Shown one piece after another: positions 6,054 through 11,627 of a DNA stretch of 11,627 bases. The stretch lies in NCBI GenBank assembly GCA_964354135.1, contig CAYGZA010000220.1, forward strand, positions 1-11,627, read 5' to 3'. The notes under the pieces were generated by a model, which did not search any database, had not been told where the DNA came from, and saw only the letters and a list, made by a program, of their open reading frames with translations. The first letter of the stretch is position 1, and every line of letters begins with the position of its first letter. The stretch comes from CAYGZA01 sp964354135. GTDB lineage: Bacteria; Planctomycetota; Planctomycetia; Pirellulales; Thermoguttaceae. A program made the translations under genes and the position numbers.

Positions 6054-7367
6054 TCACTCGAACCGCCGCGGCTGGCCGGTCGCGGCGAGGACGGACGTCC
6101 AGAGCTCGCCCTCGACCGCCATGCGGCGCTTCCGGTCGATGACCATCGGCAGCGGCACGTGGACGTACTTTGAGCTGACGTGGCCGATGAGCACGTCGGT
6201 CCTGCCGGCCATCGCCGCGTGGACGGCGCGCCGCGCGAACTGATCGCACAGCACGCCGTCCTCGCAGTTGGCCGGGACGCTGCGGATGATGTAGCTCGGG
6301 TCGATGTACTTGAGGTTGACCTCGGGACCGCATTGGGCGAAGTGCGCCGCGATCTGCTCTTTCAGAAAGAGGCCGACGTCCTCGAGCTTGACGTTGCCCG
6401 AGGCGTCGCACCCGGGCCGGCGGTCCGCGAAGAGGTGCTGCCCGGCGCCCTCGGCGACGAGAATCAGGGCGTGGCGGCGCTCGAGGATGCGCCGGCGGAG
6501 TGCCGCGAGGAAACCGCGCTCGCCGTGAAGCGCGAAAGGGACCTCGGGCACCAGCGCGAAATTGACGTCCTGGCTGGCCAGGGTGGCCAGGGCGGCGATG
6601 AAGCCGGCCTCGCGGCCCATCACTTTCACCAGGCCGACGCCGTTGGACACCCCCTTCGCCTCGACGTGGGCGCCGTCGAGCACCTTCTGGGCCTGCTCGA
6701 CGGCAGTGACCAGCCCGAACGAGCGGTCGCAATAGGGGATGTCGTTGTCGATCGTCTTGGGGATGCCGACGACCGCGATCTTCAGGCCGCGGCGGGCGAT
6801 TTCCTCGCAGATGCGGTGGGCGCCGCGCTGGGTGCCGTCGCCGCCGACGCAGAAAAGGACGTCGATCTCTTGGGCCTGGAGGAAGTCCACCATCACGCGC
6901 GGCTCCTGGGCACCGCGGGAAGAGCCGAGAATCGTGCCGCCTTCCCGGTGGATGCCCTCCACCATTTCGAGCGTCAACGGGACGGGCGGGAGCCCCGCTT
7001 GAGGGTTGAGGCCCTGGTAACCGTACCGGATGCCGAGGACCTCGCCGACGCCGTAGTTCTTGTTGAGCTCGAGGTAGAGGGAGCGGATGACGTCGTTCAG
7101 GCCGGGGGAGATGCCGCCGCAGGTGACGACGGCGGCCCGCGTTTTCGCCGGGTCAAAGAAGATCCTCTCGCGGGCCCCCGCCTTCTCGAAGAGCAGTTCC
7201 TCTTCGGCCGGATCTGCACCGCCCACTTCGACGGCGTTCCGCACGCACAGTCCCTCGGGCACGAACTTCGCAGCCCCGTCCCCGGGGACGCTCGTTCGCT
7301 GAAGCGGCGACGGCAGCACCGCCTCGCCGAGCGACGCGGCGCGAACGATCTTGGTCCCTTGACTCAC
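6054..7367 (-). CDS. pfkA: ATP-dependent 6-phosphofructokinase, plant/trypanosome type
   Basis: It phosphorylates fructose 6-phosphate in the committed step of glycolysis. Numbered from the GTG at 7367 (437 residues), GGISPG (84-89) starts the first nucleotide-binding fold. GGDGT (175-179) carries Gly at the position that favours ATP over pyrophosphate. PKTIDND (203-209) contains the catalytic Asp with Lys where E. coli PfkA has Gly, and MGRE (250-253) is the substrate loop. Gly plus Lys at these two sites, with the sequence GGDGTQRGA, is the plant and trypanosome ATP-PFK pattern, although pyrophosphate use is not fully excluded. About 80 residues precede the fold, as in plant homologues. The GTG is chosen over an ATG at 7463 because AGGGAG lies 6 bases upstream and the extra 32 residues look non-coding. 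It is tail to tail with pyruvate kinase. Confidence 0.93.
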   Translation of the reverse strand: MSQGTKIVRAASLGEAVLPSPLQRTSVPGDGAAKFVPEGLCVRNAVEVGGADPAEEELLFEKAGARERIFFDPAKTRAAVVTCGGISPGLNDVIRSLYLELNKNYGVGEVLGIRYGYQGLNPQAGLPPVPLTLEMVEGIHREGGTILGSSRGAQEPRVMVDFLQAQEIDVLFCVGGDGTQRGAHRICEEIARRGLKIAVVGIPKTIDNDIPYCDRSFGLVTAVEQAQKVLDGAHVEAKGVSNGVGLVKVMGREAGFIAALATLASQDVNFALVPEVPFALHGERGFLAALRRRILERRHALILVAEGAGQHLFADRRPGCDASGNVKLEDVGLFLKEQIAAHFAQCGPEVNLKYIDPSYIIRSVPANCEDGVLCDQFARRAVHAAMAGRTDVLIGHVSSKYVHVPLPMVIDRKRRMAVEGELWTSVLAATGQPRRFE

Positions 7368-7373
7368 GGCGAT

Positions 7374-7379
7374 CTCCCT
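7374..7379 (-). promoter_or_regulatory. Ribosome-binding site fixing a GTG start for phosphofructokinase
   Basis: AGGGAG, 6 bases upstream of the GTG at 7367. The ATG at 7463 is preceded by no comparable site. Confidence 0.7.
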
Positions 7380-7401
7380 GGAACCGCATTCCGGCGACGA
7401 T

Positions 7402-7417
7402 CCGCACGCGCGTGCGG
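7402..7417. repeat. Perfect 16-base palindrome in the phosphofructokinase leader
   Basis: CCGCACGCGCGTGCGG is its own reverse complement. It lies 35 bases upstream of the GTG start and downstream of the predicted promoter, so it could be a repressor operator acting as a roadblock or a site of RNA structure. No second copy was seen in the window. Confidence 0.5.
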
Positions 7418-7508
7418 CGGGCGATGAGGGACTCGGCCCCCGACATCCTCGGTCCAGGAACACGCGCTCCCTGCACCGAAAGGCCCGAGAACCGCGGGAA
7501 ACAACGGC

Positions 7509-7536
7509 ATTTTACCGTTCTCGCCGGCTTCTGCAA
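7509..7536 (-). promoter_or_regulatory. Possible promoter for phosphofructokinase
   Basis: On the minus strand TTGCAG (7531-7536), 16 bases, then TAAAAT (7509-7514). The -10 is good (5 of 6) and the -35 weak. The -10 sits in the loop of a perfect 5-base inverted repeat, AACGG (7503-7507) and CCGTT (7515-7519), which might be an operator. The leader would be about 135 bases. Confidence 0.3.
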
Positions 7537-7576
7537 GTCCGCGCCCTGCACGGCGTTCTTTCCCGGGAGACCCTGT

Positions 7577-8488
7577 TCAGATTGCGCCGCTTCTGGCGCG
7601 CGAGCAACGACTGCAAAGCAGTTGAACGCTCTCCAAGGCGCGATTCCCGCCCTTGCCGGCCGGCGCGACGTGCTCGAAGTCGAGCCCCTCGTGACCTCCG
7701 CACTTCTCGCACTTCCCACCGGCACGGCGCCAGACCAGTGACCGCATTTTCTCGGGGACGAAGTCCGCGTCCGTCGTTGCGGCGGTTTCCGCGCCGCCGT
7801 GCGTCAGCCGGTCCCGTTTCTGCCGGTGCCTCTCCGACACGTCGAGAAACGCGAGCACGATTCCGGCGTCGCTCAGGACGGTCTCCGAAGGCCGGAGCTC
7901 CCAGACCCACTGTCCGAACAAGTAGCACGGCCGGTCGTGCGGTCCGGCCTGCCACCACGGAAAGGGCGTGTCCTCATTCAGGGCGCCGTTCACACGCGCC
8001 AGATCGTCGTGGGTCTCGAACCGGTGAACCGTGTGCAACGGCATTTCCTGATCGCAGTGGAGAATGGAAAACGGCTCCCGGAGGGGATGGTATTCGGCGA
8101 AGAACCGGGAAACCGGCAGGTACGTCGGGGCCTGCTCGACGCTCTCGACGGCGTACCGGGCCTTGAACGTTTCGACGAAGCCGGCCACGGCCTGGCCCAG
8201 TTCCGCCTTTTGTCTCCCCAGCTCAAACGAGAAGGGCGACCGGCTCCACTCGTCTTGGACCTTGCGCCATTGCGCGAGCAGCCGGTCGGCATAGTCCAAG
8301 TATTCGACGAATGCCCGCTTTGCCGGCAACTCGGGCGAGCAGACGAAGTTCCCGTTATCGAGCAAACAGGTTCGGATCGGCATTTCCCGGCCCCGTTCCG
8401 GCTCTGCCCCCGGGCTTTGGGTCAAGTCAGGTTCCGTCTCCCCGGCGCATGGTTCTTGAGGCTCCTTTATAATCAAATCATACCACAT
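7577..8488 (-). CDS. Protein of unknown function with a C-terminal HNH-like zinc module
   Basis: The protein has 303 residues from the ATG at 8488, chosen because GAGGGGG (8496-8502) lies 7 bases upstream; an ATG at 8383 is an alternative. The frame stays open to 8812, but that part overlaps the divergent propeller gene. Residues 1-240 are hydrophilic and unrecognised, with several Trp and Tyr and a WWQAGPHDRPCYLFGQW stretch. The end (about 248-303) resembles an HNH nuclease zinc core: CEKC (260-263), FEHV with His273, GKGG, and LLCSRCS (C292, C295). Four zinc cysteines and the general-base His are present. The usual Asn before LQLLC and the Asn after the last CxxC are both Ser, so nuclease activity is doubtful. 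It may be a DNA-binding or degenerate HNH protein. It is divergent from the propeller gene. Confidence 0.72.
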   Translation of the reverse strand: MWYDLIIKEPQEPCAGETEPDLTQSPGAEPERGREMPIRTCLLDNGNFVCSPELPAKRAFVEYLDYADRLLAQWRKVQDEWSRSPFSFELGRQKAELGQAVAGFVETFKARYAVESVEQAPTYLPVSRFFAEYHPLREPFSILHCDQEMPLHTVHRFETHDDLARVNGALNEDTPFPWWQAGPHDRPCYLFGQWVWELRPSETVLSDAGIVLAFLDVSERHRQKRDRLTHGGAETAATTDADFVPEKMRSLVWRRAGGKCEKCGGHEGLDFEHVAPAGKGGNRALESVQLLCSRCSRARSGAI

Positions 8489-8495
8489 AATCAGG

Positions 8496-8502
8496 CCCCC
8501 TC
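8496..8502 (-). promoter_or_regulatory. Ribosome-binding site for the HNH-like protein
   Basis: GAGGGGG, 7 bases upstream of the ATG at 8488. The surrounding 8465-8660 spacer is clearly less GC-rich than the flanking genes. A TACAAT (8600-8605) on the plus strand could be a -10 for the propeller gene, but it has no recognisable -35. Confidence 0.5.
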
Positions 8503-8660
8503 GATCTTCGCAATCGGCGGTTCCAGGTCCGTCGGTTCCATAAACTCCGCGTTCATCGGAAATGACTTGTGTAGCGTATGCGCCAATCTCCTGAGCGGCT
8601 ACAATTCCTTGGACTTCGGTTCCATTCGATCCATCTGTCCATCTGCCAAGGGAGCTGGAT

Positions 8661-9671
8661 ATGACCGTGCCCCTGAGGTTCCTGGTCTTGTCGATACTCG
8701 TGGTGGGCATTGCCGCCGTCGGGCAGGACGAGCCGCCTTCGTCGATCCGGGCCGGGTGGGAGATGCCGCCGCGCTGCACCCCCTTCGATCCCCCGCGGAT
8801 CAAGGACCTCAAAGAGGAGCTGCACCGGACGGGCTACCGGCTGGTGATCGCCCTCCATCCGGCGCCGCCGCCCGGCTTCAAGGGCGACCCGCCTCCCCGA
8901 GACCTGTACCTCGTCAACGCCGACGGGACGGGCCTGCGGCAACTGACCAACACGCCGGACCGCGAAGAGCACGTCCCGCGCACCTCGCCCGACGGCACGA
9001 AGTTCACCTACAACTTCGGCGACTCCCTGGTCGACGTCAAGACGCTCCAGACCCGCCAGATCGACGGCGGCTACGTCTGGGCCCCCGACGGCAAGCGCAC
9101 GGTCCAGTGCGTCAAGGGAGGCATTGTCTTCACCGACGTCGAGACCGGCCGGAAAAGCAAGCCGATCCGCGCGCCGCGCACGATCAGCCTGGCCGACATG
9201 TCCTGCGACGGCCGATGGTTCATCTTCGAGATCCGCGACTACCTGGGGAGCAAGTACTCGATCGATTTCCTTTCGGCCCAGGGCGGCGAGATCCGGAAGA
9301 TGCCCAACCATCCCGTGGCGGCCGGCGAGTGCCACCCGGCCTTCTCCCCGGACGGAAAATGGACGTGCTGGAACGCCGGCGAGAGTCTCGCGGTCCGCAG
9401 GTTCGACCCCTCGCTGCCCGGCGGAACCGACGGCAAGATCGTCACCCTGCCCAAGGAGCTGATCGGGCAGGATCCTTGCGGGCGGTGGTCGCACTGCGGG
9501 CGATACATCGCCTACACGAAGATTCCTCATGCCGGGAGCTGGCGGGTCCACAGCCCGATCTGCATCGTCCGCCTGGCCGACGGCGCCACGATCACGATCA
9601 GCCCACCGGGATGGCTCGGCCACCACTGGGACTACGATTGGCTTCCGCCGGCCGAGGAGGAAGCCAAGTGA
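8661..9671 (+). CDS. Exported PD40/TolB-like beta-propeller protein
   Basis: The protein has 336 residues. It begins with a signal peptide (MTVPLRFLVLSILVVGIAAV, cleavage probably near residue 21). Several propeller blades follow: DLYLVNADGTGLRQLT with TSPDGTKFTYNF (81-119), WAPDGKRTV (140-148), SCDGRWFIFEI (181-191), FSPDGKWTCWN (228-238) and HCGRYIAYT (278-286). These are WD40-like PD40 repeats as in TolB and related periplasmic proteins. The blade number looks like six or seven, but boundaries are not certain. No peptidase domain follows, so a binding or scaffold role is likely. AAGGGAG (8648-8654) lies 6 bases before the ATG. The stop overlaps the GTG of the next gene (GTGA), so the two are likely translated together and may work together outside the cytoplasm. 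Confidence 0.85.
   Translation: MTVPLRFLVLSILVVGIAAVGQDEPPSSIRAGWEMPPRCTPFDPPRIKDLKEELHRTGYRLVIALHPAPPPGFKGDPPPRDLYLVNADGTGLRQLTNTPDREEHVPRTSPDGTKFTYNFGDSLVDVKTLQTRQIDGGYVWAPDGKRTVQCVKGGIVFTDVETGRKSKPIRAPRTISLADMSCDGRWFIFEIRDYLGSKYSIDFLSAQGGEIRKMPNHPVAAGECHPAFSPDGKWTCWNAGESLAVRRFDPSLPGGTDGKIVTLPKELIGQDPCGRWSHCGRYIAYTKIPHAGSWRVHSPICIVRLADGATITISPPGWLGHHWDYDWLPPAEEEAK
9654..9660 (+). promoter_or_regulatory. Ribosome-binding site favouring a GTG start at 9668
   Basis: GAGGAGG, 7 bases before a GTG that overlaps the upstream stop codon. The site is also part of the coding sequence for the end (AEEEAK) of the propeller protein, so its presence could be fortuitous. Confidence 0.5.
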
Positions 9672-10684
9672 ACGGACGCACGACGCGCTCAGTAGGACCG
9701 GCGTCTCGCCGGTCAACATCTACCGTCTTCTCCGCGGACGGGCGAGACGCCCGTCCTACTGCGCGTAAAGCCCACAGGCTGCAACCCGTGGGCTTTGGGA
9801 GTGCCCGCACGATTCCCGCGGTCGCCGTCCTTGCCTTGGTTCTTGCCGTATTGGTCTCTTCGTGCAAGCGGAGCGACGAATCGTCCGGAGAGAACAACCC
9901 CGCGGGAGCGATCAAGACCGCCGGCGGCGTCGAGATGGTTCGACTTCCCGGCGGCTGGTTCGAGATGGGAAGCGCCCAGAACCGCGAAACCGATGAAAGC
10001 CCGCACAAGGTCTACGTCGGCCCCTTTTACATGGACCGCTACGAGGTGACCCAGGAAGACTACCAGCGGGTGCTGGGCGAGAACCCGTCCCGCTGGAAAG
10101 GGCCGCAGAACCCCGTGGAGCAGATCCGCTGGCCCAACGCCGCCAAGTACTGCAATGCCCGCTCTCGCCTGGAAGGGCTTGAGCCGGCGTACGATCCGAA
10201 GACGTGGCGGTGCGATTTCGACGCGAGCGGATACCGCCTGCCCACCGAGGCCGAGTGGGAATACGCCGCTCGCGCGGGCACAACCACGGAGTACGGCTTC
10301 GGCGACGACCCGGCCGAGCTGAAGCGCTATGCCTGGTTCAAGGGGAGCTGCCCGCTGCGGCGGCCCTCGCCCGCCGGCCGGAAGGAGCCGAATCCCTGGG
10401 GCCTGTACGACATGTACGGCAACGTCTGCGAGTGGTGCAACGACTTCTATCAGGAGGACTACTACGGGCAGAGTCCGCAGCAGGACCCGCGGGGCCCGAA
10501 GACCGGCGAGGCCAGGGTCTTGCGGGGCGGCAGTTGGAACTCCAAGGCGGACGAGTGCCGCTCCGCCTACCGGCTCTACGAGGACCCGGTGTATCGGGAC
10601 ATCTGCTTCGCCAGGGACGTCCACGGCCTGATCGGCTTCCGCTGCGTCCGGAAGGCGGAAGGCGCCGTGGACGCACAACCGTAG
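9668..10684 (+). CDS. Lipoprotein with an FGE-sulfatase (SUMF1/formylglycine-generating enzyme) fold domain
   Basis: The protein has 338 residues from the GTG at 9668. A hydrophobic stretch ends in the lipobox LVSSC (Cys66), and the FGE-sulfatase domain spans about 88-328: VRLPGGWFEMGS, YEVTQEDYQ, YRLPTEAEWEYAARAG, DMYGNVCEW, LRGGSWN and GFRCVR. True formylglycine-generating enzymes have two copper-binding cysteines in the RGGSxxCxxxxC segment. Here Ser292 stands at the first and Cys297 at the second, so it is probably not a sulfatase-activating enzyme. Such domains in planctomycetal surface proteins usually have unknown roles. The start is uncertain: residues 9-43 are encoded by two palindromic repeats, and a GTG at 9788 would give a normal 25-residue lipoprotein signal but has no ribosome-binding site. 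Confidence 0.87.
   Translation: MNGRTTRSVGPASRRSTSTVFSADGRDARPTARKAHRLQPVGFGSARTIPAVAVLALVLAVLVSSCKRSDESSGENNPAGAIKTAGGVEMVRLPGGWFEMGSAQNRETDESPHKVYVGPFYMDRYEVTQEDYQRVLGENPSRWKGPQNPVEQIRWPNAAKYCNARSRLEGLEPAYDPKTWRCDFDASGYRLPTEAEWEYAARAGTTTEYGFGDDPAELKRYAWFKGSCPLRRPSPAGRKEPNPWGLYDMYGNVCEWCNDFYQEDYYGQSPQQDPRGPKTGEARVLRGGSWNSKADECRSAYRLYEDPVYRDICFARDVHGLIGFRCVRKAEGAVDAQP
9691..9760. repeat. REP-like doublet: two inverted hairpins of the AGTAGGAC family
   Basis: The left unit (9691-9714) is AGTAG followed by the perfect hairpin GACCGGCG-TCT-CGCCGGTC. The right unit (9737-9760) is the perfect hairpin GACGGGCG-AGA-CGCCCGTC followed by CTACT. The units are inverted copies separated by 22 bases. They differ only at two positions that pair with each other, so each hairpin is kept intact. 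This architecture (short conserved tail plus hairpin, in inverted pairs) is that of REP/BIME elements mobilised by RAYT transposases. It lies at the junction of the coupled propeller and FGE genes. Confidence 0.85.
9767..9796. repeat. 30-base palindromic element with 9-bp perfect stem
   Basis: AAAGCCCAC pairs with GTGGGCTTT around a 12-base middle, AGGCTGCAACCC. It directly follows the REP-like doublet. Without a downstream T run on either strand it does not look like a normal terminator, and it is more likely another interspersed palindrome. The alternative GTG start of the lipoprotein (9788) lies inside its right arm. Confidence 0.65.
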
Positions 10685-10748
10685 CGCGCCCGACAAGCCC
10701 GGCGACGAACGTGTCTCGTTTTCCTGCTTCATCGGATTCGGCACGCTA

Positions 10749-10778
10749 TTGACAACTTGGGGACGCACTCGGTAAATT
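10749..10778 (+). promoter_or_regulatory. Sigma-70-type promoter for the cupin gene
   Basis: A perfect TTGACA (10749-10754), an 18-base spacer and TAAATT (10773-10778). It lies just after the lipoprotein gene and gives a leader of about 130 bases before the cupin ATG. An in-frame ATG at 10777 overlaps the -10 and is therefore not the start. Confidence 0.6.
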
Positions 10779-10784
10779 GATGGT

Positions 10785-10917
10785 GTTGTCGAGCGAGGCT
10801 TCCGAGCCGCGTGCGGCAACGACCTCGAGGCGGGCGGCTGTTAGGTTTCCTTGGGGGAGGCCGACACGGCGCTGGGAGTCGTCAGCCTTGAGGTTTTTTC
10901 GTCCGGAGGGTCGTTCC
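10785..10917 (+). other. Untranslated leader of the cupin gene, function unclear
   Basis: About 130 bases between the predicted transcription start and the ATG. It contains small inverted repeats (GCCGC/GCGGC around 10808) and a run of six T (10894-10899), then the ribosome-binding GGAGGG near 10905-10910. The T run lacks a strong stem directly before it, so attenuation is only a possibility. I recognise no riboswitch motif. Confidence 0.25.
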
Positions 10918-11301
10918 ATGAAAGTCGTCCATTACGAGCGGATCGAGCTGGCGCCGGTGGAAATGGAGGGCGCGGCGGGCGCCCGCACGCGGTGTTTGAT
11001 CGGCGAGCGGGACGGGGCGCCGGGCTTCACCATGCGGCAATTCGAGATCGCCCCGGGCGGGCATACGCCCAAGCACGCCCACGAGTACGAGCACGAGGTG
11101 TTCATCCTCGAGGGCACCGGCGTGGTCCTGGAGGACAACGTGGAGAACGCACTGCGGCCCGGCACGGTGGTTTTCGTCCCGCCGAGCCAGGTCCACCAGT
11201 TCCGCAACACGGGCTCGCAGCCGCTGAAGTTCCTTTGCCTGATCCCGCACCCGCTGGGGGGAATGGCGCGATCCTGCGTGGCGGCGTGCGGGTGTGAATG
11301 A
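10918..11301 (+). CDS. Single-domain cupin protein with a cysteine-rich tail
   Basis: A 127-residue cupin_2-type beta-barrel. Motif 1 is GGHTPKHAHEYEHE, giving metal ligands H53, H55 and probably E60. Motif 2 is PGTVVFVPPSQVHQFRN, a perfect G-x5-P-x4-H-x3-N match with H93 as fourth ligand. Such small cytosolic cupins bind Fe, Mn, Ni or Zn and act as isomerases, dioxygenases or sugar-binding sensors; no specific activity can be assigned. The last eight residues, SCVAACGC, hold three cysteines outside the barrel, which is unusual and could add a metal site or a disulfide. The ATG at 10918 is supported by GGAGGG seven bases upstream. It has its own promoter, and a repeat separates it from ligA. 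Confidence 0.9.
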   Translation: MKVVHYERIELAPVEMEGAAGARTRCLIGERDGAPGFTMRQFEIAPGGHTPKHAHEYEHEVFILEGTGVVLEDNVENALRPGTVVFVPPSQVHQFRNTGSQPLKFLCLIPHPLGGMARSCVAACGCE

Positions 11302-11302
11302 A

Positions 11303-11395
11303 GCCGTCAGCTATCTGCTTTCAGCTATCAGCCGTCAGCTTTCAGGGGCATCGTTTTTCCCCAAGCTGATAGCTGACACCTGATAGCTGACAGCC
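11303..11395. repeat. Interspersed palindromic element, AGCTATCAG/CTGATAGCT family, copy 2
   Basis: It starts 2 bases after the cupin stop. The left arm carries CAGCTATC and TTCAGCTATCAG, then CAGCTT; the right arm carries AAGCTGATAGCTGA and CTGATAGCTGACAG. Between them GGGG (about 11345-11348) and CCCC (about 11359-11362) can extend the stem around a T-rich loop. The whole folds into a long imperfect hairpin ending right before the ligA ribosome-binding site. It matches copy 1 at 2096-2182 in motifs and in position relative to genes. Confidence 0.8.
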
Positions 11396-11409
11396 TCAAG
11401 GAGCCATCC

Positions 11410-11627
11410 ATGTCTCGCTCCGCAGCCGAGGAGATCCAACGCCTCCGGGAAGAACTCCGCTACCACGACCGGAAGTACTACGTCGAGGCGGCGCCGGAGA
11501 TCAGCGACCTGGAGTACGACCGGAAGGTGCAGCGGCTCAAGGACTTGGAGACTGCCCACCCGGAGCTGGTCACGCCGGACAGCCCCACGCAGCGGGTCGG
11601 CGGTCAGCCGGTCGAGGGATTGGCCCA
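11410..11627 (+). CDS. ligA: NAD-dependent DNA ligase, N-terminal part (cut by window end)
   Basis: LigA seals nicks in duplex DNA during replication and repair, using NAD as AMP donor. The 72 visible residues are the Ia domain that binds the nicotinamide part of NAD. LREELRYHDRKYYV carries Tyr18 and His19, and EISDLEYDR carries Asp33, Tyr36 and Asp37, matching E. coli Y22, H23, D32, Y35 and D36. HPELVTPDSPTQRVGG is the highly conserved linker to the adenylation domain. AAGGAG lies 6 bases before the ATG. The catalytic KxDG lysine and later domains fall outside the window. It is downstream of the cupin gene and the palindromic element; no separate promoter was seen. Confidence 0.95.
   Translation, partial: MSRSAAEEIQRLREELRYHDRKYYVEAAPEISDLEYDRKVQRLKDLETAHPELVTPDSPTQRVGGQPVEGLA

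Noticed and set aside
4621..6732. A 703-codon minus-strand open frame across pyruvate kinase and part of phosphofructokinase
   Set aside because: It is opposite pyruvate kinase and out of frame with phosphofructokinase. The product is low-complexity Arg/Ala/Ser-rich.
7799..9667. A very long plus-strand open frame running from 7799 into the FGE-fold lipoprotein
   Set aside because: Its first part is antisense to the HNH-like gene, and then it lies out of frame through the propeller gene. The translation is Arg/Pro/Gly-rich shadow sequence. Only the part after the GTG at 9668 is supported.
9767..9796. Intrinsic terminator between the propeller and lipoprotein genes
   Set aside because: The stem is strong, but there is no T tract after it on either strand, and the flanking genes are translationally coupled.
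9668..10684. Annotation as a true formylglycine-generating (sulfatase-modifying) enzyme
   Set aside because: The first of the two copper-binding cysteines is Ser, and no sulfatase lies nearby.

Overview
The window is GC-rich bacterial chromosome. It holds ten confident or likely protein genes, packed on both strands, with short spacers full of small palindromic repeats. The gene mix is typical of Planctomycetota, or a related Planctomycetes-Verrucomicrobia lineage: a RuBisCO-like protein, a zinc-site URO-D family protein, an exported acetyl-xylan-esterase-like hydrolase, an exported PD40 propeller protein and an FGE-fold lipoprotein. That placement is inference; there is no rRNA or other phylogenetic marker here. 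No tRNA, CRISPR array, phage module or complete insertion sequence was seen.

Left part (1-4378, all minus strand). Reading leftward from a likely promoter at 4424-4452 come a URO-D-family protein, a secreted alpha/beta hydrolase and a RuBisCO-like (form IV) protein. They are probably co-transcribed, and the gaps of about 105 and 115 bases each contain a repeat element. Beyond the RuBisCO-like gene lie a doubtful overlapping small ORF, about 320 bases with no convincing gene, and a 29-residue putative lipoprotein peptide whose end runs into a perfect hairpin.

Middle (4529-7536). Two glycolytic enzymes face each other tail to tail with 4 bases between their stop codons. One is pyruvate kinase (+), carrying residues typical of potassium-independent enzymes. 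The other is a plant/trypanosome-type ATP 6-phosphofructokinase (-). A perfect 16-base palindrome lies in the phosphofructokinase leader.

Right part (7577-11627). A protein of unknown function with a C-terminal HNH-like zinc module (-) is divergent from a translationally coupled pair (+): the PD40 propeller protein and the FGE-fold lipoprotein, which lacks one of the two catalytic cysteines of true formylglycine-generating enzymes. A cupin gene with a good promoter follows, then the start of NAD-dependent DNA ligase, cut by the window edge.

The most notable non-genic signal is a set of at least four kinds of small interspersed palindromic element. One is a REP-like doublet whose two hairpins differ by compensatory base changes. 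Another occurs twice, each time directly after a stop codon and before a co-oriented gene.
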